Below, piece by piece: positions 35,489-47,043 of a DNA stretch of 64,000 nt; the first letter of the stretch is position 1, and the number at the start of each line of letters is the position of its first letter. The notes under the pieces are model-generated. The model was not told the DNA's origin. It did no database searches and saw only the letters and a program-made list of their open reading frames with translations. The position numbers were made by a program, and so were the translations under genes. Origin of the DNA: Knoxdaviesia capensis (Eukaryota > Ascomycota > Sordariomycetes > Microascales > Gondwanamycetaceae); the NCBI GenBank assembly GCA_001510575.1, contig LNGK01000005.1, forward strand, positions 1,805,234 to 1,869,233. The letters are read 5' to 3'.

Positions 35489-38268
35489 ATGGCTGCACGA
35501 TGGGGCTCCCTGCTACAGCAAGCTGTGGCCGGAGTTGAAGCCCGTCTCGACAATATCTTGGCTGAAGGAGATGGTGCTCAAAATGCTGCTGCTCCTCCCA
35601 CGTCACCCTCAAAGCCGACCACAACCGTCTCTCCGGCCTCATCAGCGAGGTCTAGTACAGGTGTGCATATAGTCTTTTTCTCTCAACTCGCTTTGCCAGT
35701 GAAGTCCCATTGTAGCTTCAATAACGCCGCCATTCTAACTTGTCCGGTTCGATCTTCTAGCCATCTCAAGATCCTCTTCCACAAATCGCCCTTCAGATAA
35801 GCTACAAGAACGTCTTGCGAAGGCTATGGCTGCGAAGTCGGCCCAGAGATCTCAAAACGCCTCCTCTCCGAACGACAACGCTTCAAACGCCAGCGGCTCC
35901 CGGTCGAATCGAAATTCCCTCGACATCAGCGCGAATGCCGTCCCGGATCTGAAAGACCTTCGTTCTTCAACCGACATCCCGACAAGCTCTAAGGAAAGCC
36001 GTGCTTCCACCCCAGTGCAGCCCTCGTCTCCCATACCAGTTCCGCCATCACCACCACCCGTATCGGATCCCGTAAAGCCGAGCGATGACACAACTGTACC
36101 TGTCGTCTCCTCCAAGGATGAACCCCTTCAAGATGAAAACGCGGATATCCCAAATCCCGTCTCTGCTGTGGAATCGACGGAAGATGCCGAGCCAGAAATT
36201 GATCTCAACCAGGACCTCTCGCAATCCGCCACTCCGATCCCCGCTCCTTCTCCAATCATAGCGGTAAATGGTGCGGAAAAGTGCGATCATTGCGCCGAAA
36301 ACGAAAAGCGAGCTCAGGATGTAAAGGTTCAGAGCCAGGAAGAAGAAATCCACATCTATGTGGAGAGAATCGATGCTCTTGAGGCGAAGCTCCAGTTCTT
36401 ATCCAAGGGCGTAGCAGACTCTGCGCGCAAAGCTGCGGCAGGTTTGCCTGCAGCTTCTGTGGAGAAAAAACTGGCCGAGAAGGACGAAAAGATTGCTCTC
36501 CTCATGAGTGAGGGTCAAAACCTGGCCAGTTCCGAGCACAAGCAACGCGCCTTGATTCGACGCCTCCGTGCCAAGATGTCAGAAGACGAAGAGGCCCTGG
36601 TCAAGCTCAAGGCCGAACTCAGCCGAGTGCAAACAGATCTTGCCAGCACTCGCAAGATATCAGTTGGTGTAGATGATCTGGAGAGGCGGTTAGAGGAATC
36701 GAAGAGTGCTTGTAGCGCTCTCACAGCCGAGCTGAATCGGTTAAAGTTCGAGCTGAGCCGGAAAGATGGCATCATCGAAAGTTTAAAGAGTGACCTGCAG
36801 CGCCATGTGGAAAATGCAGAATCGAGCACCAGCAGTACCGATGCAGCCACTATTGAGGCGCAGAAAAAGAGAATCTCTGAGCTTGAAGAGGTCATCGAGT
36901 TGGTGCGTGTCGAGAAAAGCTTGCTTGGCGATCGTGCTCATGCCCACGCTGCTCAACTTCGCGACGAGGCGGCAAAGGCTGCCGAGAGAAGCCGAATAGT
37001 TGAGATGGAGCTCAAGTCCGAGCTCCAGAACATGGAGACGAAGCTAGAAGCTATGAGAGCATTGGCCGAGGAAGCCTCTTCAAACGCAGTCGGGGAGTCC
37101 AACTCGAAACTGCTCCGCCAGGTGGAAACTCTCCAGACCCAGCACGCCATTGCTAGCGAGAACTGGCGCGGAATCGAATCGAGCTTGCTGTCTCGCATCA
37201 CCCGCTTAGAGGAAGAGAGAGATGAGGCAACGCGGCGGGAATCTGAAATGCGCAAGAAGGCGCGCGAATTAGTTTGTGCCATCCCCACGTTCTTTAGTCG
37301 CTCTACGTATCGACACGAAATACTAACAGTTTTCCAATTTCTAGGCGACCCGAGTCAGGAAGCAAGAAGAAGAGCTGCAGGGCCTCAGCCAATCGTCCCG
37401 CGTCGAAGACTATCAAAACACCATCGATACTCTCCAAGCAAGCGTGGCCAAGCTTTCAAAGCGGGCAGAGACTGCGGAGGCCACCCTCTCACAAACCAAG
37501 GAAGACTTCGAGAAGCAGTTGCGTACCCTGTCAAGAAGCAGTCCATCCTTCGCCGAATCTGCCGACCGCGATCGATCCAGCCCGGCAGCCTGGTTGGAAG
37601 ACAGTCGCCAGCAGCTTGCTTCCCCAACCCAGCTTGATTCGCCCATGATGTCAACTCATGGACGTCTTTTCGGCCACGAACTCCTCCCGTTCGAGCCCAG
37701 CTCCAAAGCACGCAAGATCTCACGTCCAAGCAGTACTGTGGATAGCGGCTCGGAGCGGCCGCTCTCGTCACGACGGCCTTCCGCCCAGCCTCTCAGTCGG
37801 GCGGTGATGTCTCCTACTGCGTCGGGATACTCCCATGCCGAAGTCACCCCCGGCGATGCTCCGGATGACATGGAAAGCCCGGCCTCGCCCCACATGACGC
37901 TTCAGGACATGGTGTCAGTGTCTACAGTGGCAGCCGGACCGTCGATCCAGCTTGTGGAGCGGATGAGTGCCGCGGTGCGCCGGCTGGAGGCCGAGAAGGT
38001 CGCGGCTAAGGAGGAGCTCGCGCGTATCTCCCGGCAACGTGATGATGCGCGTGGAGAAATTGTGACCCTGATGAAGGATATCGAGGAGCTGAAGCGAGAA
38101 TCTGGCAGGGTATCTAAACTAGAGGCCGAGCTAGAAGAGGTTTCTTCCCGGTACCAAACCACGCTAGAGTTGCTTGGGGAGAAGAGCGAGATGGTTGAGG
38201 AGCTGCGAGCTGATGTCCAGGATGTCAAGGCAATGTATCGGGAGTTGGTTGAGAGGACTGTGAGGTGA
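35489..38268 (+). CDS. golgin of the TMF1/Sgm1 family
   Basis: Long coiled-coil tether on Golgi membranes, related to animal TMF1 and yeast Sgm1, which bind Rab6/Ypt6. Exons: 35489-35660, 35761-37271, 37345-38268, giving 2607 nt (868 aa), phases closed. The N-terminal WGSLLQQAVAGVEARLDNIL helix is followed by a Ser/Pro-rich linker of about 200 residues, heptad coiled coil from about 240 to 590, a second Ser/Pro-rich linker, and the C-terminal conserved coiled-coil block (QLVERMSAAVRRLEAEKVAAKEELARI, split here as residues about 760-868). The second intron uses a GTTTGT donor; splicing gives REL-ATRVRKQEEEL without gaps. Confidence 0.88.
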
Positions 38269-38715
38269 TTCTATTGTCCCTTCTCCGCGGTTATCTTCCC
38301 TCTCCGGCCATATCGTCCACCATTCTATTACCGTGCCTCCTGTAAGTCCTTCTCACTCTGGGCTATCGTGAAATAACCATTTACTGTAGCCGTTTCGGCC
38401 AGGCTTGACCATGAAATCGATGTTTTATCATTCTTGTTTTTTTTTGTTTTTTTTTTTTTTTCCTTGGGGAATTACATAGCGGTCATACAATCGAATAAGT
38501 GCAAGAGCTTCAGTATTCGCATGATGTCGGCCCTCAGCCCTGGTTGTCACTTGCCCCATGATATGAATATGGGTTACCCCATCCCCTCCAATTTAGGCCA
38601 AAGCTGTTGCTCGGGGACAGTCAAGCCGGTTAGCATAAGAGCTGTGTGTGTCCATTGCCACAGACTATGTGCTCCATATCCTTTTGTTTTTTTGTCTAGC
38701 ACTCTGTACAACCAA
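38269..38715. other. convergent 3' region, golgin / Nas6
   Basis: 447 bp between facing stop codons with a T-tract at 38435-38461. Presumed 3' UTRs only. Confidence 0.55.
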
Positions 38716-40012
38716 CTATAGCGTTAGGCCTTCCCTCTCGGCAGTTCTCTCGATGAACTTCCGCACCTTCAGCGTGGAAAATATGTGTCAGTTAGCTGTG
38801 TCAGGTTATCAATCGGGGTCAGTCTGGTCACAAACCTCCTTGTCAGGTGCAAGATCGAGGGCCAGAAAGCCGTCATTATCCTTCTTAGTCGGATCGGCAC
38901 CCGCTCGAAGTAGCACAACAGCAGTGTCTCCTGTTTTCCGATAGTCAGTTGGTAGGCAAACACATGAGGCGGGTGGTTTCGAGAGATGATGGCTTTCTCT
39001 GCAGTCATGATTGCGATTTCGGGTTTACAACTTACCATGGCCCTCTGCTATCGCGTGGTGCAGAGCCGTGTATCCTGAGCTGTCGGTTGCATCGATGGGA
39101 CTTTTACTTTTCAGGAACAGGGTGACCATAGGGGAAGACCCCGCGGCCGATGCTCTGTGGATTGGATATTGGCCTCGTTTGTCCTTGATTCTGACCGACG
39201 CCGGAGATCTGAGGCCCAAGAACCGCCGAGCCAGGGTCAGGCTGTTCTTCGATGCGATGAAGTGCATTAAAGTCTAAAGGCGGGACCGTCAGTCGACACA
39301 TTCGCTCATCTCTGGGTCACCAGCCAGTGCATATAACAGCCAGGGTCACACTAACTTGTCCGCCATTGCCTATAGATCGGGGAAAGTTAGCAGGATGTAT
39401 GTTTACACTGACAAGTGTGAAGCACCTTGTAACTTACTTTGGAGGTTCACGTCGGGATCTTTCCCGAGGAGCACCTCGACTACATCATCGGAATCTTTTA
39501 CGTTCACTGCAATCATCAGCGGAGACCACCCGCTGGCATCCTATTGAGATGTCAGATGCCATTCAGTCAGATTACTGGGGAGTGGGCTTTTGGCTCACAA
39601 ACCTGAACATCTGGGTCAAAGTCCTTCCGGTCGGCGAGAAGTTTAACGGCCTCAAGACAATTTGAAGAGGCGGCCCAGTGGATGGGGAGACGTCCATCGT
39701 CATCTTTCTGATTTGCCAGTTTGGGATTGGCCTTTTGACACAAGTATTATGTGATTTGTCAGTCGGGGGCTTGTGTTGGCGATGGTTGCAAAGGGTAATA
39801 TATATGTCGACACGTACATTGAGGAGCTGGTCCGCTCGGGCGACTGTGAGAACGGCGGTTTGTGCGGTACCACTGTGTCAGTCCATCACATTGTCGTTCG
39901 ATGTAGTCACGATGATAGCATAGGTGTTTGCAAGATTCCACCTTGACTTACTATTCTTCTCGCGAACGGCTCTGTGGAGCGGAAACTTCTCTTCTTCGCG
40001 GACTGGGTCCAT
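38716..40012 (-). CDS. nas6: Nas6/gankyrin-type 26S proteasome assembly chaperone (ankyrin repeats)
   Basis: Binds the Rpt3 C-domain during assembly of the 19S regulatory particle (PSMD10/gankyrin, yeast Nas6). Eight exons on the minus strand: 40012-39952, 39843-39818, 39731-39603, 39540-39438, 39369-39356, 39273-39036, 38930-38836, 38766-38716. Together 717 nt (238 aa), the family length. Ankyrin repeats run through the whole protein: HRAVREKNIARADQLLN, GRLPIHWAAS, GWSPLMIAV, TLMHFIASKN, GQYPIHRASAAGS, GYTALHHAIAEGHGDTAV; C-terminus KEVRKFIERTAERE. Exon 2 start was set at 39843 because the earlier AG acceptor (CACAG near 39870) would break the frame and make the first repeat too long. Exons 2 and 5 are very small (26 and 14 nt). 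Confidence 0.92.
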
Positions 40013-40919
40013 AATGGCCGGAGCACACGAACGAAGTCCTTGGGTTGACCTGGAGATGTACAGTGAGCGGTTCAGGTCAATTCAAAATCTAGTAGTGGTA
40101 ACTAAGGTCAGAAAGGTATTCCCCGGTGTCTTGTTGGGTTGTTTCTAATCAAGTTTGATGTTGTTGGGATCGGTCATGGTTGGAACCAAGAGTGTGGGGT
40201 TATGAATGAGTGATGCTTTATTCACGTTATCTGTGACGGTTGTTCCTGGCCCACTGGCAAGCGGGTGGGCAAACAGAGCATTGTGCAGTGGGTTTCCAGT
40301 TTGTCTCTCGTTATTTCAAGACAATCACTTTACCTCTAGAAGTGTGATATGTGTGAAGCACACGTCAATGTTGGTCGTGAGAGGAGTAAGATGCCAGCCA
40401 AGACTTCAGAAACTTGCTGTCCAGTTGGGAGAATTGATAATTGTGATATTACTTGGCTTTTTCCAAGTTCGATGCAAGGCTTATATGAGGAAAGTTGTTC
40501 GGTTGGAATGATGTAAATCTCATGATGTATTGGTTATTAGAGGGGAGTTTCGTACGCCTAACCCTTGAAATGCTCGCTCGCATCGACTAAGCATAAAATT
40601 GCAGGCAGCCAAGTTGCGCCATTGGCCATTGGAAACCTTAGGCTTGGTACGGCAGCCATAGCGGGGCATAAGCCTCTGTACGCCGCCGACTATTGCCAGG
40701 AATCCACCCTTTACACACAGACAACACAGTCACTTCGTCAATTGACAGCAAACATCCAGATATCAAACAAGTCCAACCAAATTAGCAATCCAGTCTGGAA
40801 AATTTGGCACCTTTTGAGGACTCCACTCCTTGCGAATCTCCTGTATCTGGCATTGCACCACATTTCGACACCAGCTACCGGCAGTATCATACTCCCACAA
40901 CCCCATAACCACCGTTCCA
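40013..40919. promoter_or_regulatory. divergent promoter region of nas6 and prefoldin subunit 1
   Basis: 907 bp between two start codons pointing outward, so both promoters must lie here unless they extend into neighbours. No convincing TATA box. Short frames at 40206 and 40565 look like chance. Confidence 0.5.
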
Positions 40920-41612
40920 ATGGCGATACCAAACGCAGTGCTAGAAAAGGTATGGGAGTGATTTTGAAGCCCTGGCCCCTATGCTTCCCACAAGCTCGAA
41001 CGAGCAGTCTCGTGCATGAGTCGTTGATATCTGAGTGCTAACTCGAAATCCTCACCTTGTCGTTGGTATTGCCGCCCTAGCTTATCCGAGATATTGAGAG
41101 CCAGGCCATTGCGGCCGAACAGCAGATCAATGTTGTCAAGTCTCAGATCGCGGGAAAGCAGCGGGAAATCCGCCTGCTCCGCCTCACTGCAAACGAGGTG
41201 TCTGTAATGCCCTCCGAGCAAACAGCGTACGAGGGATCTGGAAAGATGTAAGTTGAGACGGCCTCAGCTGGTGACGCCGGGCTGGCTGGTGGCTGGTCCC
41301 CTCGAAACGGCCATGGTGATTTCCGGACAAGATCATACCGCGCGGGAACGTCTGTTTCTCCGTGTGACAAGACACTACCGCCGACTGCCATCTGCACTTC
41401 TTATTTCTCGCTGGCTAACCAACACCTCACCCCTTGCAAAAAGGTTCGTCGCGGTACCCGTGCCAAAACTCACCGAGAAAATCTCGTCACAGATCAAGGA
41501 CATGCAGGACGACGTTGAGAAGCTCAACAAGCGGCTCGTGTACCTGGAGACCACCCACAAAAACAGCAGGGACCATATAGAGCAGATGTTGAGAAACGAT
41601 CGGTCTTCTTGA
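40920..41612 (+). CDS. pfd1: prefoldin subunit 1
   Basis: Beta-type subunit of the hexameric cytosolic prefoldin that hands unfolded actin and tubulin to the CCT chaperonin. Exons: 40920-40949, 41081-41247, 41444-41612, giving 366 nt (121 aa), matching the family's 110-125 aa. Sequence shows MAIPNAVLEK, a first coiled-coil arm (SQAIAAEQQINVVKSQIAGK), the central hairpin with GSGKMFVAVPVPKLTEKI, and a second arm (DDVEKLNKRLVYLETTHKN). All three exons join in phase. The first exon codes only ten residues and was missed by frame length alone. Confidence 0.92.
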
Positions 41613-42150
41613 TAGAAATGCAATTGAATGACCATCATGAAGTTTTGACATGTACTCCTTCCTCTTGTTTGCTGTCCGTGACGGTGAGATGTGTGTAGGG
41701 TTAGGGTTGAATGCGAGGTCGTATAGAAAGTTCTGCAGGTCAGGGGCATACATAGTCCACTAAGCATTCTACTGTACTGTAAACTAAACTCCGTCATGAT
41801 TCTCCAGTTCAGGGGCCCATCCCGAGAACCTCGGAACCGAATAAAAGGATAAACACCAGCCTTGTGTTCCTTCCTTCCCCTAGCTCTGAAGTTAGCCTCC
41901 AACCGTTCGTTTCTTGAGACCGGACTCCTTTTTTTTTCTATTTTTTTTTTCAATATAAATCTTTTTCCTTTCCGAAGGACCGAATCATCTTCGGTTGTGA
42001 ATAAGCGCCGTGTTTTCCGGCCTCAGGATCTGGTCGCTCAAAATTCTCCCTTCTGAGGCGTGATTTGGACGATCTCCTCCTTCTTCCCCTTCTTCCCTTC
42101 TGCGCGACTATATTTGATCAAGGCGATTACCTCACAAAATCACCTTCGCC
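41613..42150. other. intergenic, prefoldin 3' to thioesterase 5'
   Basis: 538 bp. AT-rich 3' UTR, a TACTGTACTGTA word at 41770-41781, then a T-tract (41930-41950) and C/T-rich leader of the next gene. Confidence 0.5.
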
Positions 42151-43544
42151 ATGTCTGCATGTAGGATAGCCTCTGCGGCGACCAAAGGCCGACCGGCTGC
42201 CATAGGCGCGTATTTGTCGCGGGCCGTTCCTGGGCCCCAGGGCTCGACAAGAAATGGTACGTTATTCCTCCGAACTCAGAAGACTGACGGAGCTCCCCCA
42301 TTTTTTCTCTTTTCCTCTACCCCTTTCTTCTCGACCATCGTTGTTTTGGATGTGTGGAGATAGATGGAGAGGTTGGAGACTTCTAATATTCACGGCCTGC
42401 TTATCGTTTGCTCAATATTTCTTCATGATGAAACTTAATGATCCTTCGTCCCGCAATCGCATATCTGGTCTCTAAACCTGGCCATCTTGTTCCAGGTGTG
42501 GCTGCGCCAAATATAGACGCGATTCTTGCGATGCTATATCGGAAACGTGGGGGATCATAAAGCATGGCCAGATTTTCTTTTTCTATTTCAGTCAACTGTT
42601 CTAACAGCCGAGCCACAGTCACATCCGGGGTGACCAGCCTACCTGTGGCCAGAAATGCAGGCCATGCAGCCAGGGGAATCAGGCTCTCTTCGACGGCAAC
42701 GGCGGCTACGCAGACGCCTCGCCGACCATCGCGTCTTCGAGGCGCCATTGTCTGGGGTGTTTACGGAGCTGTGTTTGCCGCGATCGGTTTTGCTTCAGCG
42801 ATATCCACCACGCTCCCTCTCAAGGTTCTGGGTCTCAAGTTCATCTCTGATGCAGACACGGTCAAAGGGTACAAACCCGACGACGAGGCTGCTGCTGCAA
42901 TAGACGCGTATATTCAGAACCACCCACTTGCCCAATCTCTCCGGAACACGCCAGGGCTTATTGAGTCGCGGCCACACTTGCGCATGCCTCCGGCGATACG
43001 TAAGATGAGTCTCACAGGTAGTACGCTGATGGGACCCAAACTTGTCCCCGTACCCCCGATCAGCTGGCGGGATGCAGAGGGCACGTCGATGGTGTCGATC
43101 ACGTACCTTGGCCCCGAGCTCTGTGGCCACCCTGGCGTGGTGCATGGAGGGTTTCTGGCCACCATGTTGGATGAGGGAATGGGACTGTGTTGCTTTGCTG
43201 CACTACCCCACAAGATTGGCATGACTGCCAACTTGACGGTTGACTACCGCAAGCCAGCAGTGGCAGGCAAGTACTACGTGCTCCGGGCCAAAACCGTGAA
43301 GGTTGAGGGTCGGAAGGCCTGGGTGGAGGCCCAGATCGAGACGCTTCCCACCAAGGGCGGCGAGAAGCCAGTGATAGTGGCGGAGGGAAAGTCACTGTTT
43401 GTATCGCCCAAGCAAGCAGCGGTAAGTGAAGCCAACCCACGCCGAGAGTTGGAGTGTTTTGTGTGCTAACATCTACCTACTCACTCTCTTTTTCTTTTTG
43501 TCTGGGAAATTTGGTGATAGCTCATGCCAAAATTGATTACTTGA
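42151..43544 (+). CDS. HotDog-fold acyl-CoA thioesterase, probably mitochondrial
   Basis: 4HBT/PaaI-like (THEM4-related) thioesterase. Exons: 42151-42256, 42592-43421, 43521-43544, giving 960 nt (319 aa). The first ~85 residues are Arg/Ser/Ala-rich without acidic residues, like a mitochondrial presequence, followed by a hydrophobic segment (GAIVWGVYGAVFAAIGFAS). The HotDog core is at about 215-300 with the signature HPGVVHGGFLATMLDEGMG (acid D/E on the central helix) and MTANLTVDYRKPAVAGKYYV. The last exon adds only LMPKLIT. Intron 1 is long (335 bp) for this genome, so an extra small exon or an internal start at 42564 cannot be ruled out. Substrate chain length unknown. Confidence 0.85.
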
Positions 43545-45267
43545 AATGCAAGCGCCAGTTGTTATATTTCGTGGCCGGAGCCTTGACCGCAGGCCGCATA
43601 TGTGGGTTGTTTCGGCTTGCCGTCGATTTGGCGAAACAATATTGGGAGGGGTTAGAACTCTGCAGGTTGTGTTTTACTTTTATAAAGATAGTAATAGAGA
43701 GAGAGAGAGAGCATTCTCGAGGTGAAACCAAAAAAAAAAAAAAAGATGGATACCTGTCAGTGTCAGAATTATCTTCTTTGTGTGTCGCCAATGATGCTGT
43801 TTTTGGGGCTTGGGATTCCCTCAACAGGCGAAGCTCGTCGGCAATTGGAGTTGTGTGTGTATTCCACTGGAACTGAAATACGGCATTGCATTCATGGGCT
43901 GGCATACCGCCAGTGCTAAGTACTATGAAGCCACTTAGTGGTACCTGTGCAATTCAGAAATATCCCGCAATCAGCCCTATATTATATATATTTCTATATA
44001 TATACATACTACCCGAAAGCCATGAACTCTTATTGGAAGATGTCCAGTTTAGATTCCATTTTTTTTACGGCCCAATGCCCCGATGAACCTAGGCGAGTAA
44101 GTTCCGTATGTATGTACAGTAATTCTGTCTTTGTCGATCGTCGATCCATCCACACAGTGGGTTAATTTAGACGACGGGGAGGGGGGGAGGGAGACATTAG
44201 TGTTCACATATCATGCTTTCTCACCTCACCTCACCTTTGGGTTGCTATCTATGCACGTATACTGCCGACCCCACTTCGCCTTGAGGCTGGGAGAAGTACA
44301 GTACAGTACTGTACTGTGTTCTGAGAGAAAGTCCAAGAACTAGAAATACTTGTGTCTGACATGGATCGTCGGGATGAGTTGACTTCGCCACAGCCAATGG
44401 CAGCATCCAAACTGCACGGCACAGCCTGCCTTCATGCACACAATCCGTGGGGCTGATTCGCCAGTCCACAAAGGCACCCCACCATTAACGAGACATAATA
44501 TCGCGTCTTGTCCATGAATGGTGGAAGACGAGGGAAGCGCAGGAGGGGATCGGGTTGGATACAGAGGGAGACGGAGAGAGTGAGCGAGTGAGCCAGTGGG
44601 AGAGAGATAAGAGGAGAGAACTGGACCAGAAAAAAGAAGGAGAAAAGAGAAAGGCCCAGACATCTGTTCGATTTCGGTGGTTTGGCGGTGTTTGCCCGGT
44701 TTTACCAGAGGCAGGCCTTGTTTGCAACCATGTGGTAGAAAGACGTTGTACATGTTTGTGGTCGTTCGCGAGGGTTCCGCCCTTTTGAGCTGAAGAAGCC
44801 GAAGGAAGACGAACAACAACGAGAGCGAGCGAGGGTCTGTCTGACTGCAGAAGGGGAGGGGGAAGGGCCCCTCCCCCCTCCCCCCTCCCCCCCCTCCTTC
44901 CAAAGTTCTCAGTTCTCATCCTCGTCCTTCCCTGGCAACTTTTCGCAACCCCCCTCCTCCCATGCACACGCCCTCCCTCCCTGGTCACCTGCCCCTCCTT
45001 GGTTTGGGAAGGAAGTACTGCCCCTCGGTGACCTCCTTCTTGCTCTGTGGTTTCCTCTCTTTTTGACAATCCAGCCTGCCCTGTACGATTCTGTCATATA
45101 TATGGGGAGAGCGCGAGTACTTGAGGCGGCCATAGACATAGGCCGCATATCCATGTATCTTTCGTTATACATGGAGTCATGTCCTTTCCGCGCTTACTTA
45201 TTCTTGCCGTCCATGTAACACTTTTGCGCCGCGTATCCGGTGTGTCTGGTTTCCCTCCTTGAAGCCG
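43545..45267. other. intergenic region with low-complexity tracts
   Basis: About 1.7 kb. A (GA)n run at 43692-43711, an A-tract at 43730-43744, TCACC repeats at 44221-44238, a perfect 20-bp palindrome at 44298-44317 and a C-rich block at 44870-44900. Long overlapping minus-strand frames at 44340-45069 are low complexity and not called. Confidence 0.5.
44298..44317. repeat. 20-bp perfect palindrome ACAGTACAGT/ACTGTACTGT
   Basis: Two ten-base arms meet without spacer. It is the strongest of the TACAGTA/TACTGTA words scattered through the intergenic DNA of this window. Confidence 0.8.
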
Positions 45268-45275
45268 TATAAATA
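45268..45275 (+). promoter_or_regulatory. TATA box of the RS-rich protein gene
   Basis: TATAAATA lies 485 bp upstream of the start codon at 45753 and is followed by a long pyrimidine-rich leader (45370-45750), so the gene probably has a 5' UTR of about 450 nt. Confidence 0.55.
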
Positions 45276-45752
45276 AGTCCGCACCCTCCGCCCTCTTCTG
45301 TTAATGTCTGGTCTCCCCAGAAAAGGCTTAGATTCTTCTATGAGGTAGTTGCGGAAGGCCATTCATATAAAAAAAGCCCTTTACCAGATCGACTTCCTTC
45401 CATTTCTTCCCCGCTCGTCATTGCTTGTCAAAAGCATCGTTGCTTTCTCCCGAACCCTGCTTCGCAACGCCAACTATATCTTCTTGAACCTTGGAGAAAT
45501 CTCCGATATCTTTCTGTGGATTTCCTCCTTTTTTCTTTCTTTCTGTCTTTTCTTATCCTCATTTGCTTCTTTTGGTCCTTCCGTACAAGTTTTATTCTTC
45601 CGGCTTCTCACTTTTTTTTTGCCCTGATCTGCACCTACATCATCCACCCTTGTGACGATCCGTCTTCTTTATTTTATAATAGATTTCCTTTGCTATTTAT
45701 TTTCTCGCTTTCTTTTTTTTCTCGCCCTGACTTTGGCCACCTCATCTTCAAT

Positions 45753-47043
45753 ATGAGCAGCAGCTACTATACCAGTGACGATGACGACTTTGACGTCCAC
45801 ATCAGTCACCGTCGCACATCGCCTCCTCGTAGATATGTCGAGACTGCCCGGCCACGGCCACAGTACAACTATCCTGGCCCGGGCTACCTCGTCCCGGAGC
45901 GTACTGTTGTCACTACCCACACCCGCTCACGTTCTCGCGAGCGCCGTTCCACGCCTCCTCAGGCGGCTCCGGCCGCTCCGGCGCCCCCCGTCATCATTAA
46001 TACTCGGATCTACAACGACATCTCGTCTGATGACGATGACCACCACCACCGCAAGGACCATCTCCAGGTTGCCCGCCGCCGCCGCTCGCATTCTCGCTCC
46101 CGCTCAAACTCCACGTCTATGATGACTCGTGAGGACTACGAAAACGAGCGAATCCGAAAGGAGCTGGAGGAATTGCGCATTGCTCGCCACCAGGAACGTG
46201 AGGGGAAGCGCACCGAGAAAGAGCTGCGCGAGGCTGCTGATCTGCGCCGCGCCAAAGAGGAGCTTGACGACATCAAGCGCCAGAACGCCAAGGAGGAAGA
46301 GCAGCGCCGCATCAAGGAGGAGTTGGAGCTCAAGCGCCTCCAAGAGGAGGAGCGTGCCGATGCCGAGAAGAAACGTCGAGAGAGGGCTGCCCAAGCTGCC
46401 GTTGAGAAATATAAGATCGAAGAGAGGGAACGGCGCGAACAGGAGGAGCGAGACAAGGAACTGGCTGACAAGGAGTATCGCCGCCGCCTCCAGGAGCAGC
46501 TGATCAACTCCGGCCTCGACGAGAAAGCTATTGCCGCCATTATCAAGAATGAAAAGGTTCCCGAGGAGAAAAAGGACGAGCAGCCCAAGATTCCCGACAC
46601 TGCCTTGGTTATCGCCCCCATGATTCCCAACCCGACATATACTCGGATGGCCCGCCGGCATTTGTCATTTGAAACATTGAGGACATTCATGATTGATTTT
46701 GACCTGGACGCTGTAAGATCCCCTCCCCATATGGAACAAGTCCCCCCCCTTCAATCCCAAGTTCCCAACTATCCACAACCCCACCCGATATACTGACACT
46801 GTATACTACCTTCAACAGGACCCCGACTATGTTATCATCAAGAGATGGGTTCCCGAAGATGAGCAGCAGGCTTTGTGGAAGCACACCAAGTACATCCGCG
46901 ACAGTCGCAAGGTGGTCATTGAGGTGGACAGCAAGCACCATCACCGTCACAAGAGCAGTGACCAGTTTGAATGGATCCGTAAGAAGGAGAGAAGACGCAG
47001 CAAGTCCCCCTCGCTTCTTATGTATCTGGCTGGCGCCAAATAG
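45753..47043 (+). CDS. RS-rich coiled-coil protein of unknown function
   Basis: Exons: 45753-46712 and 46819-47043, giving 1185 nt (394 aa). The N-terminal third is polar with acidic (SDDDDFD, SSDDDDHHH) and Arg/Ser clusters (RSRSRERRS, RRRRSHSRSRS). The middle (about 125-260) is a highly charged single alpha-helix/coiled coil of E/R/K. The C-terminal block, spanning the intron (DPDYVIIKRWVPEDEQQALWKH), is the most conserved-looking part and resembles an uncharacterised fungal domain I believe is DUF8035; that label is from memory. The start at 45753 was chosen over the open frame further up, which is hydrophobic leader sequence from a T-rich 5' UTR. Nuclear or RNA-linked location is a guess from the RS clusters. 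Confidence 0.85.

Noticed and set aside
42564..42591. Start of the thioesterase at 42564
   Set aside because: The stretch is a T-rich acceptor region (TTTCTATTTCAG); splicing from 42256 gives a phase-correct mitochondrial-type N-terminus. Kept as an alternative only.
44340..45069. Long overlapping minus-strand frames (187 and 194 codons)
   Set aside because: Gly/Ser/Arg/Leu low-complexity text made by C-rich and GA-rich DNA; no splice or domain support.
45516..45752. Open frame extending the RS-rich protein upstream by 79 codons
   Set aside because: It is a Phe/Leu/Ser-rich reading of a T-rich leader; the protein-like text starts at MSSSYYTSDDDD.
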